Positions 1 to 8,753 of a stretch of 64,000 bases of DNA are shown here, piece by piece. Position 1 is the first letter of the stretch; every line of letters begins with the position of its first letter. Position numbers and translations under genes: made by a program. The notes beneath the pieces are model-generated. The model was not told the DNA's origin. It was given only the letters and a program-made list of their open reading frames with translations, and made no database searches. The DNA is from Bradyrhizobium sp. SK17 (GTDB lineage: Bacteria > Pseudomonadota > Alphaproteobacteria > Rhizobiales > Xanthobacteraceae): assembly GCF_002831585.1 (NCBI RefSeq), contig NZ_CP025113.1, positions 1,364,001 to 1,428,000 on the forward strand, given 5' to 3'.

Positions 1-28
1 GTTTGATATATCGCACAATCCGCGTTCC

Positions 29-60
29 TAAGCAATCTGAATTAGGAAGCTGATTGCTTA
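29..60. repeat. Inverted repeat at window start
   Basis: Nine-base perfect arms TAAGCAATC (29-37) and GATTGCTTA (52-60) enclose a 14-base spacer. No T-tract follows on either strand, so it is not a clear terminator. It may be the end of an upstream gene's hairpin cut off by the window edge. The rest of 1-199 shows no gene apart from the possible lost 5' end of the Nudix gene. Confidence 0.4.
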
Positions 61-199
61 TCACCGATTCCCACGAACTAATGCCGGTCGCGGGCGATCT
101 ATCGGCGCTCTTCGGAGGATAGTTTGCGGGCGCCGGCCTTTCCGCACATCTTGCCACCGCCGCGCCGTCAGGGCGCTCATCATCACCGGCGAACGCGAA

Positions 200-622
200 G
201 TGCTGTTGTTGCGGATTCGTCCGCCACATGGCGGCGACACCTTCTGGGTTGCTCCGGGCGGTGGCATCGAGGGTGACGAGACGCCTGAAGCGACGCTGCG
301 GCGGGAATTGGCCGAGGAAGTCGGGTTGACCGCGTTCGCGCACGGTCCTGTCGTCTGGCGGCGCCATCACACCTTCAATTGGGGCGGCCGGCGGTTCTCC
401 CAGAAGGAAGAGTACCGGATCGTTCACGCTGACCGATTCGAGCCTGTGATGGCCGACCAGGCCGAAGCGGCGGTGCTCGACTGCTTCCGCTGGTGGCCGA
501 TCGCCGAGCTGTCCGGCGCGGAGGAGCGGCTGACGCCGCTGTCGCTCGCCGCGATTCTCGAGCGCTATTTGCGCGACGGCGCGCCGGCCGAAATTCCGGA
601 CGAGGAAGTCCTGATCGACTGA
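200..622 (+). CDS. Nudix hydrolase (5' end uncertain)
   Basis: Nudix-fold hydrolase; the family cleaves nucleoside diphosphates linked to another group, and the substrate here is unknown. The Nudix box is complete at residues 21-43 (G21, E27, R35-E36, E39-E40, G42), so metal binding should be intact. The GTG at 200 is simply the first start codon in the frame. The frame is open back to position 41, and its upstream translation (RRAVRALIITGERE) looks like the missing first beta strand, yet contains no ATG, GTG or TTG. A good Shine-Dalgarno (GGAGGA, 114-119) precedes a TTG at 124 in another frame, so a small indel near 125-180 is possible. The protein as called has 140 residues. Confidence 0.75.
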   Translation: MLLLRIRPPHGGDTFWVAPGGGIEGDETPEATLRRELAEEVGLTAFAHGPVVWRRHHTFNWGGRRFSQKEEYRIVHADRFEPVMADQAEAAVLDCFRWWPIAELSGAEERLTPLSLAAILERYLRDGAPAEIPDEEVLID

Positions 623-768
623 CCGCGATCGCCGCGCGCCGTCGCGCATTTGAGCGATCGGCTTTACCGGCCATTAACGCCAGCGCGCGCTGCCTCGGTT
701 CCTTCAGCAATTGGCAACACCGCCCGGATCAAGGATTCCAGGGATCACCGGGGCGTGCGCAGACTGAG

Positions 769-1542
769 ATGACCATCAAGATCGAGACCCGCGCCGATGT
801 CCTGCGCCGTACCGGCAAGGTGATGGCGATCGCCGCGCTCTCGACCGCGGTGATGTCGTTCACGATGGGCATGCTGGTGTTCGGCCGCAGTCTCGCGGCG
901 CCGATCACGGTCGGCCAGATGCAGCTGTTCGGGCTCACCGCCGGGGTCTTCATCTCGATCGCGCTCAGCGGTGCGATGTCCTGGCGCGCCGGCCTGTTGA
1001 TGCTGGAGCTCGCGCAGACCCGGCGCGAGCTCGCCTTGATGTCGCAGACCGACCAACTGACCGGCCTGTTGAACCGGCGCGGCTTCGATGCCGAGGCGGC
1101 CGCCGCTCTCGACCAGGCGCAGACAGACGGTGCGTCGGCGGCGGTGCTGATGTGCGACATCGATCATTTCAAGTCGATCAACGACCGCTACGGACACGAG
1201 ATCGGCGACAAGGTGCTGGTCGAGATCGCCGACGTGCTGCGCCAGTTCGCGGTCCGGCACGGCGCGCTGGTCGCCCGCTACGGCGGTGAGGAATTCGCGG
1301 CGGTGCTGACCGGCCTGAGCCACGAGCAGGCCGCGCATGGCGCCGAACAAATCCGCCGCGATTGCGCCGAAAGAACCATCCTCGACGGCGTCACCCAATT
1401 GCCGGTGACGATCAGCATCGGCTTCACCGTCAGGCAAAGCGGTTTCGATCTCGGCGGCCTGATGCGCACCGCCGACCAGGCGCTCTACATGGCCAAGCGC
1501 CACGGCCGCGACCGCGTCGAACACGCGCGGGATGCGGCGTGA
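769..1542 (+). CDS. Membrane GGDEF diguanylate cyclase
   Basis: Predicted to make cyclic di-GMP from two GTP at the inner membrane. Two N-terminal membrane helices (about residues 18-39 and 49-69) are followed by a GGDEF domain with the active-site motif GGEEF at 172-176, and by the conserved DxDHFKxxND segment upstream of it. The inhibitory I-site (RxxD five residues before GGEEF) is absent: the position reads RHGA, so product inhibition through that site is unlikely. The frame runs open much further upstream, but ATG 769 gives a start directly before the first helix. It has 257 residues and is a single gene, with no sensor domain other than the short membrane hairpin. Confidence 0.88.
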   Translation: MTIKIETRADVLRRTGKVMAIAALSTAVMSFTMGMLVFGRSLAAPITVGQMQLFGLTAGVFISIALSGAMSWRAGLLMLELAQTRRELALMSQTDQLTGLLNRRGFDAEAAAALDQAQTDGASAAVLMCDIDHFKSINDRYGHEIGDKVLVEIADVLRQFAVRHGALVARYGGEEFAAVLTGLSHEQAAHGAEQIRRDCAERTILDGVTQLPVTISIGFTVRQSGFDLGGLMRTADQALYMAKRHGRDRVEHARDAA

Positions 1543-1609
1543 TTCCCAAAGACCGGTAGCCCGGATTGCGCTGCACTCCGTCCGGACTACCCAATCAATG
1601 CGCGGCGCC

Positions 1610-2014
1610 TTACCGCGCCGGCAGCTTGTCGAATGACGGCTTGCCTTCGGGCACGTGGTGGAAGAGCTGCTTGTCGCAGGTGTAGATCGTCATCTGCGGG
1701 GTGAACACGCTGGGGTCGTCGAAGGTGCCGACCTTCAGGATCGTGGCGGGCAGGCCGGGCACCTTGGTCACCAGATGGGTGCCGCATTCCGGGCAGAATT
1801 CGCGGGTCACGGCGCGCTCGAGATCCTTGCGCGTGAATTGCTTGGGCTCGCTCGCGGTATATTTGAAGCCGGTGGTCGGCATCGCCATGAACATGTTCGG
1901 TCCGCCGCCGGTGATGTACTGGCATTCGCGGCACAGGCATTGCGCCGCCATCATCGGTTCGCCCTCGGCCTCATAGCGCACGTTGCCGCAATAGCACTTG
2001 CCTTGCACCTTCAT
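1610..2014 (-). CDS. GFA-family zinc protein
   Basis: Glutathione-dependent formaldehyde-activating enzyme (GFA) / CENP-V fold protein, 134 residues. The zinc cysteines are visible: C7 and C9 (KCYCGNVRY), C26, C28 and C31 (CLCREC), and a CPECG pair near residue 83. Most family members have no proven substrate, so the formaldehyde name should not be read as a function. The start at 2014 is chosen because CGGGAGGAC, a strong Shine-Dalgarno, lies just upstream. A longer frame adds 16 unsupported residues. Expressed alone, tail to tail with the cyclase gene. Confidence 0.85.
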   Translation of the reverse strand: MKVQGKCYCGNVRYEAEGEPMMAAQCLCRECQYITGGGPNMFMAMPTTGFKYTASEPKQFTRKDLERAVTREFCPECGTHLVTKVPGLPATILKVGTFDDPSVFTPQMTIYTCDKQLFHHVPEGKPSFDKLPAR

Positions 2015-2103
2015 GACGTCCTCCCGTTTTTGTTGTCGGTTTCGTTGTTTGTCGCCCGCCATTCCACAATGGCAGGCAATTCCGACATTATTTTCTCAAG
2101 CCG

Positions 2104-2141
2104 CAAAAAAAGAAAGGGGCTCCAACTTGCGCTGGAGCCCC
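2104..2141 (-). terminator. Rho-independent terminator after amtB1
   Basis: Nine-base perfect stem GGGGCTCCA (2116-2124) / TGGAGCCCC (2133-2141) with an 8-base loop. On the minus strand it is followed by a T-rich run (plus-strand A-tract at 2104-2115), the standard intrinsic terminator layout, placed 85 bases past the amtB1 stop codon. Confidence 0.88.
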
Positions 2142-2226
2142 TCAACGGCCCGGACATTGCCGGGTATGTGCCCGGACCGTAGTTCTGGGAACGACCGCTT
2201 GGGGAGGTCGCGCCCCGGGAGAACCC

Positions 2227-3675
2227 TTACATGTTGTAGGCGCGCTCGGTGTGCTCGGTGATGTCGAGGCCTTCACGCTCGGTCTCGACATTGGCGCGCA
2301 GGCCGACGATCACGTCGACGACCTTGTAGAGGATCGCCGAGCCGATGCCGGACCACACCAGCGTGGTGCCGACGCCCCAGCACTGCGAGATCATCTGCGC
2401 AGCGAAGTCGTAATCGGCGACCTTCGGCGGGATCGCGGTGTAGTCGATGATGCCCGCACCACCGAGCGCCGGGTTGACCAGGATGCCGGTGCCGAGCGCG
2501 CCGACGATGCCGCCGACGCAGTGGACGCCGAACACGTCGAGCGAGTCGTCATAGCCGAGCGCGTTCTTCACCACGGTGCAGAAGAACAGGCAGACCACGC
2601 CGACCACGAGGCCGAGCACGATGGCGCCCATCGGACCGGCGAAGCCGGCCGCCGGCGTCACCGCGACGAGGCCCGCGACCGCGCCCGAGAGCGCGCCGAG
2701 CAGCGAGGGATGGCCCTTGATGATCCACTCCGCGAACATCCACGACAGCGCCGCCGCGGCGGTTGCCACGAAGGAGTTGGTCATGGCGAGCGCAGCGCCG
2801 CCATTGGCTTCGAGGTTGGACCCGGCGTTGAAGCCGAACCAGCCGACCCAGAGCAGCGAGGCGCCGATCATGGTCATGGTCAGCGAGTGCGGAGCCATCA
2901 GCTCCTTGCCGTAGCCGGTGCGCTTGCCGATCAAGAGCGCGCCGACCAGGCCGGCGATGCCGGCGTTGATGTGCACGACGGTGCCGCCGGCGAAGTCGAT
3001 GGCGCCCTTCTTGAAGATCCAGCCCGCGTCGGCGTTGATCTCGTCGAGCTTGGCCTGCGCCGCGGTCTTGGCCGCGCCGTCAGCCGCGGCGGCGAGCGCC
3101 TTGGCGGCATCCTGGATCGCGTCCGGGCCCGGCCAGTACCAGACCATGTGTGCGATCGGGAAATAGATCAGCGTCACCCAGAGCGGGATGAACAGCGCGA
3201 TCGCCGCGAACTTCATCCGCTCGGCGAAGGCGCCGACGATGAGGGCCGGCGTGATCGCCGCGAAGGTCATCTGGAAGCACATATAGATGAGCTCCGAGAT
3301 GTTGGCGTCGACCGAGAAGGTCGCCGCCTTCGAGTCCGGGGTGACGCCCATCAGGAAGGCCTTGGAGAAGCCGCCGATGAAGTCGGAGCCGCCGGTGAAG
3401 GCGAGGCTGTAGCCGTAGAGGGCCCAGAGCACGGTGACGAGGCAGACCGTGTAGAACACCTGCGCCAGCACTGAGAGCATGTTCTTGGAACGGACCAGGC
3501 CGCCATAGAACAGCGCGAGGCCGGGGATGGTCATCAACAGCACCAGCACCGTCGAGGTCAGCATCCAGGCGTTGTCGCCCTTGTTGACGGTTGGCTCGGC
3601 GTAGGCGGCGGTCGCGGCGAACAGGCCGACTGCAAGGGCCGCCAGTCCCGCGCCATAGGGACGCTTGAACGTCAT
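2227..3675 (-). CDS. amtB: Ammonium transporter AmtB (copy 1)
   Basis: Inner-membrane ammonium channel, 482 residues, with a cleavable signal peptide (to about residue 26, ending AAYAEP) and eleven membrane helices. The twin-histidine pore residues are present in TVVHINAGIAG and DVFGVHCVGG. The family signature FFYGG-like LALFYGGLVRSKN is near the N-terminus. A periplasmic loop between the fifth and sixth helices carries an Ala-rich insertion (AAKALAAAADGAAKTAAQ) not found in E. coli AmtB. It is the second gene of glnK1-amtB1, 39 bases after glnK1; GlnK normally plugs the channel when nitrogen is sufficient. Confidence 0.97.
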   Translation of the reverse strand: MTFKRPYGAGLAALAVGLFAATAAYAEPTVNKGDNAWMLTSTVLVLLMTIPGLALFYGGLVRSKNMLSVLAQVFYTVCLVTVLWALYGYSLAFTGGSDFIGGFSKAFLMGVTPDSKAATFSVDANISELIYMCFQMTFAAITPALIVGAFAERMKFAAIALFIPLWVTLIYFPIAHMVWYWPGPDAIQDAAKALAAAADGAAKTAAQAKLDEINADAGWIFKKGAIDFAGGTVVHINAGIAGLVGALLIGKRTGYGKELMAPHSLTMTMIGASLLWVGWFGFNAGSNLEANGGAALAMTNSFVATAAAALSWMFAEWIIKGHPSLLGALSGAVAGLVAVTPAAGFAGPMGAIVLGLVVGVVCLFFCTVVKNALGYDDSLDVFGVHCVGGIVGALGTGILVNPALGGAGIIDYTAIPPKVADYDFAAQMISQCWGVGTTLVWSGIGSAILYKVVDVIVGLRANVETEREGLDITEHTERAYNM

Positions 3676-3714
3676 GTTATTTCACTCCTGAGGTCTTAAG
3701 GTTTGAGCGCGAAA

Positions 3715-4369
<655 letters not shown>

Positions 4370-4972
4370 TTAGGCGGCGTCGCGTGCCGCAAACACCTTG
4401 TCGATCAGCCCCCATTCCAGCGCCTGCTGGGCTGACATGAAGTGATCGCGGTCCAGCGTCCGCTCGACGTCGGCTTCGGAGCGCCCGCAGTGCTGGGCAT
4501 AGAGCCGGATGATGCGCCGCTTGGTCTCCTGGATCTCGGTGGCGTGGATCAGGATGTCGGTGGCCTGGCCCTGAAAGCCGCCGAGCGGCTGGTGGACGTG
4601 GAGGCTGGCATTGGGAAGCGCGGCGCGGTGCCCGGGCTCGCCGGCCATCAGCAGGAACGAGCCCATGGACCGCGCGGTGCCCATGCACAGCGTGTGAACC
4701 GGCGCCTTGATGAACTGCATGGTGTCGTACATCGCAAGTCCGCTGGTGATCACGCCGCCATAGGAGTTGATGTAGAGGTTGATCGGCTTGTTCGGGTTGT
4801 CCGCCTCCAGGAACAGCAATTGCGCGCACACCAGTCCGGACATCGCGTCGTTGACCTCGCCGTTCAGGAAGATGATCCGCTCGCGCAACAGCCTCGAATA
4901 GATGTCGAACGAGCGTTCGCCGCGGGTGGATTGTTCGACGACCATGGGGACGAGCTGCATCATGTCGCGCAT
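4370..4972 (-). CDS. clpP: ClpP-family serine protease subunit
   Basis: Proteolytic subunit of a Clp protease, 200 residues, expected to form a double heptamer that degrades proteins unfolded by ClpA or ClpX. The catalytic triad is complete: S102 (TARSMGS), H127 (HVHQPLGG) and D176 (LDRDHFMS). The residue before the serine is Arg where housekeeping ClpP has Ala (AASMG), and no clpX follows, so this is probably a secondary paralogue rather than the main clpP of the clpPX operon. Shine-Dalgarno GGAGG precedes ATG 4972. Confidence 0.92.
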   Translation of the reverse strand: MRDMMQLVPMVVEQSTRGERSFDIYSRLLRERIIFLNGEVNDAMSGLVCAQLLFLEADNPNKPINLYINSYGGVITSGLAMYDTMQFIKAPVHTLCMGTARSMGSFLLMAGEPGHRAALPNASLHVHQPLGGFQGQATDILIHATEIQETKRRIIRLYAQHCGRSEADVERTLDRDHFMSAQQALEWGLIDKVFAARDAA

Positions 4973-5021
4973 CGGCGACCTCCATTCTGGCAGGTGATGA
5001 CGTCTCGGATGAAGTTCGCGA

Positions 5022-5375
5022 TCAGGCCGCGCGCATCACGGTGCGGTGGTTGCCGTTGGCTGGCTGCGGCTGTTTTTCCCTGATGTCGCAGGCTTGCTGG
5101 ATGATGCGAAACCTGGTGCCGCCGGCCTCGTTCGGCTCGATCCGGAAGGTGACATGGCTTTCGCGAAATGGCGGTTCGGGCTCGCGGAGCCGGTATCGCA
5201 CCTCTTCGCCTGTGATCGTTGCTTCCGGCTCGGCGCCGGCGAGATCGGCATCCGGCAGCCAGCGTTCGCGCAGCGCCGGAATGGTGACCGCGCGCCATAC
5301 TTTTTCAGGCGGCGCGTCGAGCTCGTATTCGATCACCAGGGTTGTGTCCGCATCAGGCTCGACCGTGTCGCTCAT
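5022..5375 (-). CDS. SRPBCC (AHSA1-like) domain protein
   Basis: Small START-like hydrophobic-pocket protein of 117 residues, starting with the typical [20 protein letters not shown] strand-helix. Members bind a small molecule or act as co-chaperone-like modules; the ligand here is unknown. Its ATG overlaps the stop of the upstream ArsR gene (ATGA at 5372-5375), so the two are translationally coupled. ArsR/AHSA1 pairs like this are common in proteobacteria. The C-terminal region after residue 95 is short, ending the domain slightly early. Confidence 0.85.
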   Translation of the reverse strand: MSDTVEPDADTTLVIEYELDAPPEKVWRAVTIPALRERWLPDADLAGAEPEATITGEEVRYRLREPEPPFRESHVTFRIEPNEAGGTRFRIIQQACDIREKQPQPANGNHRTVMRAA

Positions 5376-5686
5376 TGATCCATGTCCTTCAGCAGGTCGG
5401 AGAGCGCTTCGATGCGCTTCGGCCAATAGGCGCGGTACCGGGCGAGCCAGGTCCCGATGCTGGCGATGCCGTCGGGGTCGACCTCGTAATTGACGAAGCG
5501 GCCTTGCCGCTGCTCGCGCACCAGGCCGGCCGCGCGCAGCACCGCGAGATGCTGCGACATTGCCGGCTGGCTGATCTCAAGGCCATCGCGCAGCGCGCTG
5601 GCGTTGAGGCTGCCGCCCGCGAGCTTTTCGAACACCTTGCGGCGCGTCGGGTCGGCCAGTGCCTTGAAGATGTCGGCTTCGATCAT
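5372..5686 (-). CDS. ArsR-family transcriptional regulator
   Basis: Winged-helix regulator of 104 residues. The N-terminus (MIEADIFKALADPTRRKVFEKL) and the recognition helix segment (ISQPAMSQHLAVLRAAGLV) match the ArsR/SmtB fold. No metal-binding cysteine motif (ELCVCDL type) is present, so metal sensing is unlikely. First gene of an operon with the SRPBCC protein. There is no Shine-Dalgarno: a perfect 10-base inverted repeat ends only three bases before the start codon, suggesting autoregulation and perhaps a leaderless transcript. Confidence 0.9.
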   Translation of the reverse strand: MIEADIFKALADPTRRKVFEKLAGGSLNASALRDGLEISQPAMSQHLAVLRAAGLVREQRQGRFVNYEVDPDGIASIGTWLARYRAYWPKRIEALSDLLKDMDQ

Positions 5687-5689
5687 GCC

Positions 5690-5715
5690 AACACATAAGC
5701 ATACACTTATGTGTT
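5690..5715. promoter_or_regulatory. ArsR operator palindrome
   Basis: Perfect inverted repeat AACACATAAG (5690-5699) / CTTATGTGTT (5706-5715) with a 6-base spacer, directly in front of the ArsR start codon. Size and position fit an ArsR-type autoregulatory operator. An A/T-rich stretch within it could also serve as a -10 region on the minus strand. Confidence 0.75.
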
Positions 5716-5753
5716 GCGCAAGCCCGAACTGTTCCCAGGCCGCGCCGCGTGGG

Positions 5754-5774
5754 TGCTTTGCATGGGGTTGTTTT
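5754..5774. repeat. 21-base repeat, copy 1
   Basis: Contains CTTTGCATGGGGTTGTTTT. The same 21 bases recur exactly at 59988-60008. Both copies lie downstream of a leftward gene's stop codon, outside coding sequence. Confidence 0.6.
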
Positions 5775-5798
5775 GCGGATTCGCCGTCGCGGCGATCG

Positions 5799-7136
5799 CT
5801 ACTGCAACGCCTCGCCGTGCTGCGAGATGTCGAGACCCTCGAGCTCCTGCTGGGTCGAGACCCGCAGCGGCACGAAGGCCGAGACCAGCTTGAGCAGCAC
5901 GAAAGTGACGACGCCGCACCAGAGCGCCGTAACGATGACGCCGTAGAGCTGGATCAGCAGTTGCTTCGGATTGCCTTCGAGCAGGCCGGAGGTGCCGCCG
6001 ATCGCCGAGACTGCGAAAATGCCCGCGAGCAGGGTGCCGGTCAGGCCGCCGATGCCGTGCACGCCGAACACGTCGAGCGAGTCGTCATAACGGAAGCGAT
6101 GCTTGAGCCAGGTACAGGCCCAGTAGCAGATCAGGCCGGCGAGGATGCCGATGATGACGCCGTGCCACGGCGCGACGAAGCCGGAGGCCGGGGTGATGGT
6201 GCCGAGCCCTGCGACCGCGCCCGAGATCATGCCGAGCACCGACGGCTTGCGGCGGGTTGCCCATTCGATCGCGCCCCAGGTCAGCGCGCCGGCGCAGGCT
6301 GCAAGATGCGTGGCGGTGATGGCAAACACGGCGCGCGAATTGGCCGCGAGCGCCGAGCCGCCGTTGAAGCCGAACCAGCCGACCCACAGCAGCCCGGTGC
6401 CGACCACCGCGAGCGACAGATCGAACGGCGACAGATTGTCATGGCCATAGCCGTGCCGGTTGCCCATCACCTTGGCCGCGACCAGCCCGCTGATGCCGGC
6501 GGACAGATGCACGACGAGGCCGCCGGCGAAATCCAGCACGCCCGCCGACGCGAGGAAGCCGCCGCCCCACACCCAATGGGCCAGCGGCACATAGGCGAAG
6601 ATGAACCAGCCGATCGAGAACAGCACATAGGCCGAGAACCGCATGCGGTCGGCGACCGAGCCTGCGACCAGCGCCACCGTGATGATCGCGAACGTCATCT
6701 GGTACAGCATGAACAGCGCTTCCGGGATGGTCTTGGCCGCCGGATTGACGCTGTCCATGGTGATGCCGGCCAGGAACCAGCTGTCGAGCGAGCCGAGCCA
6801 GGGACCGTTGCCGACGAAGGTCAGCGAATAGCCGAAGGTGACCCAGAGGATCGAGATCAGCGCAACCGCGGTGAGGCTCTGCGCCATCGTCGCCAGCACG
6901 TTCTTCTTGCGCACCATGCCGGAGTAGAACAGCGCGAGCCCCGGGATCGTCATCATCAGCACCAGCGCGGTGGCGACGATCATCCAGGCGGTGTCGGCGG
7001 CGTTGATGCCGGGATTGGCAGCCGAATTGGCTGCGGCGTCTTGCGCGAAGGCCGGCGCAGCCTGCGCGAACAGCATTGCAGCAGTGATCGGCGCAGCTGA
7101 ACTCGCTGCACGAAGAGCCCGTGCCCCCATCATCAT
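5799..7136 (-). CDS. amtB: Ammonium transporter AmtB (copy 2)
   Basis: Second ammonium channel, 445 residues from the chosen start. It has a signal peptide (ending APAFAQ), the LALFYSGMVRKKN segment, and pore histidines in LVVHLSAGISG and DVFGVHGIGG. Compared with copy 1 it lacks the Ala-rich loop insertion. Three ATGs follow one another (7136, 7133, 7130) behind GGGGA, so the start is one of these. A TTG at 7211 would add 25 residues and almost touch the glnK2 stop, but gives a lysine/proline-rich extension before the signal peptide. Second gene of glnK2-amtB2. Confidence 0.95.
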   Translation of the reverse strand: MMMGARALRAASSAAPITAAMLFAQAAPAFAQDAAANSAANPGINAADTAWMIVATALVLMMTIPGLALFYSGMVRKKNVLATMAQSLTAVALISILWVTFGYSLTFVGNGPWLGSLDSWFLAGITMDSVNPAAKTIPEALFMLYQMTFAIITVALVAGSVADRMRFSAYVLFSIGWFIFAYVPLAHWVWGGGFLASAGVLDFAGGLVVHLSAGISGLVAAKVMGNRHGYGHDNLSPFDLSLAVVGTGLLWVGWFGFNGGSALAANSRAVFAITATHLAACAGALTWGAIEWATRRKPSVLGMISGAVAGLGTITPASGFVAPWHGVIIGILAGLICYWACTWLKHRFRYDDSLDVFGVHGIGGLTGTLLAGIFAVSAIGGTSGLLEGNPKQLLIQLYGVIVTALWCGVVTFVLLKLVSAFVPLRVSTQQELEGLDISQHGEALQ

Positions 7137-7213
7137 TCCCCGGCGTGTCGCAGTTTTTGGTGCGGATTTTTTGCCGCGCACCGGCGTCGTTGCCGGCGGC
7201 GTTTTGATCAAGT

Positions 7214-7552
7214 TCAGAGCGCGTCGTTATCGGTCTCGCCGGTGCGAATGCGCAGGGCGTGGTCGATCGGCGTCACGAAGATCTTGCCGTCGCCGATCTG
7301 GCCGGTGCGGGCATGCTGGGTGATGACGCTGACCGCCTGCTCGGCGAGGTTGGAATCGACCGCGATCTCGATCCTGAGCTTGGGCAGGAAGTTCACGACA
7401 TATTCGGCGCCGCGATAGATTTCGGTGTGGCCCTTCTGGCGGCCATAGCCCTTCACCTCGGTCACCGTCATGCCATGGACGCCGATCGCGGTCAGCGCCT
7501 GGCGTACCTCATCGAGCTTGAACGGTTTGATGATCGCGACGACGAGTTTCAT
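7214..7552 (-). CDS. glnK: PII protein GlnK (copy 2)
   Basis: Second PII protein, 112 residues, near-identical in the T-loop to copy 1 ([14 protein letters not shown] with Y51) but diverged in the B-loop half ([17 protein letters not shown] against [16 protein letters not shown]). It is paired with its own AmtB, implying a separate channel-regulator couple. No TTGGCAC-type sigma-54 site comparable to that of glnK1 was found in the 307 bases upstream, so its regulation may differ. Confidence 0.96.
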   Translation of the reverse strand: MKLVVAIIKPFKLDEVRQALTAIGVHGMTVTEVKGYGRQKGHTEIYRGAEYVVNFLPKLRIEIAVDSNLAEQAVSVITQHARTGQIGDGKIFVTPIDHALRIRTGETDNDAL

Positions 7553-7859
7553 GGTTCAGGCCTTCATTCCCTTGAGGTTTTCCGGGTGCGCCCGTCCCCG
7601 GAACGGCACCCACCGCCTCCAGAAGCGGCAATTTGCGATCTGGAGCCAGCGTTTTCGGGTCCGCCAAATCTGGCAGCTTTCTGGGCAAATGGCATAAAAA
7701 AGTTGCAGGTTGAAGGGGAAAACGTGCGCAGCGCATGAACTCCGTCACTGTACGGGACGACAACCGTCGGCCAGAATATGGCTTTCCCGCCCCGGCCAGC
7801 GGTCCTGCTGGCTCATTCTCGTCACAGCGCGGGCACCCGCGCCCCGAGGAAACAAGAAA
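7553..7859. other. Divergent intergenic region glnK2 / GYF gene
   Basis: 307 bases without a credible gene. It must contain divergent promoters. GGGTGC and GCACCC (within 7586-7613) form a loose inverted repeat in the glnK2 leader. No certain promoter or operator could be assigned by eye. Confidence 0.4.
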
Positions 7860-8750
7860 ATGTCGAACCGAAACTGGTTTTATGCATCCGACGGCCAGCA
7901 GAAGGGCCCCTTGCCGGAGGCTCAGCTCCGCGACCTGATCACCCGTGGCATGGTGCGGGCGGACACCCTGGTGTGGACCGAGGGCATGGCCGGCTGGCAG
8001 AAGGCCGGGGAGATTCCAGGCCTGGTTCCGAGCGCGGGCGCGCCGCCGGCGTTCCCGCAGGCCGGCGGACCGCCGCCGGTGGTGGCCTCCGGAAGCTATA
8101 GCGGAGGCGCGTTGTCGGCCGATTTCCCGATCTGGGGCCTGTTCGGACGCAGCCTCTTGATGTTCATCGGCCAGATCCTCGTGATCCCGGCGCCGTGGAC
8201 CGCGACCGGCCTGTATCGTTGGGCCATCCCGTACATCCGCGTGCCGGGCCGCCCGAACCTCGGCTTCACCGGCCAGCCGCTCGACATCTGGTACGCCTTC
8301 ATCGTGCTCGGTCTTCTGACCTATGCCGGAGTTGCCGACAGCAACATCGTCACGCTGCTCTCGCTGCTGTTGCAGGGCTTCCTGAGCTGGATGATCGTGC
8401 GCTGGATCATCGGCCGCCTCAGCTCCAACGGCGAGCAGCTGCCGATCTCGTTCAAGGGCAGCCCGCTGGTCTATGTCGGCTGGTACGTCCTGATGGTGAT
8501 CGCGACCATCACCATCGTCGGCTGGGCCTGGGTGCTGACCGCCTGGATGCGCTGGATTTGCAGCAACATCGAAGGCACCCGTCGCGAGGTCTCCTTCAAT
8601 GCATCCGGACTCGAGGTGCTGTGGCGGACCATCGTGACCTCGATCGCCTGCGCCTTCCTGATCCCGATCCCGTGGATGCTGCGCTGGTACGCCAACTGGT
8701 TCATCTCGCAATTCGCGCTGACCGAGCGCGGCGCCTACGCAGGTAGCTAA
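7860..8750 (+). CDS. GYF_2-domain membrane protein
   Basis: 296-residue protein with an N-terminal GYF_2 (DUF4339) domain at residues 1-55 (NWFYASDGQQKGPLPEAQL, then W-x-GM-x-GWQKA), a Pro/Gly linker to about 85, and a C-terminal membrane part of about five helices with repeated Trp residues (LYRWAIPYIR, WMIVRWIIGRL, WAWVLTAWMRWI). The membrane part resembles DUF898-like proteins. GYF_2 domains are presumed to bind proline-rich partners; the function is unknown. GAGGAA ten bases upstream supports ATG 7860; longer frames lack such a site. Confidence 0.85.
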   Translation: MSNRNWFYASDGQQKGPLPEAQLRDLITRGMVRADTLVWTEGMAGWQKAGEIPGLVPSAGAPPAFPQAGGPPPVVASGSYSGGALSADFPIWGLFGRSLLMFIGQILVIPAPWTATGLYRWAIPYIRVPGRPNLGFTGQPLDIWYAFIVLGLLTYAGVADSNIVTLLSLLLQGFLSWMIVRWIIGRLSSNGEQLPISFKGSPLVYVGWYVLMVIATITIVGWAWVLTAWMRWICSNIEGTRREVSFNASGLEVLWRTIVTSIACAFLIPIPWMLRWYANWFISQFALTERGAYAGS

Positions 8751-8753
8751 GAG

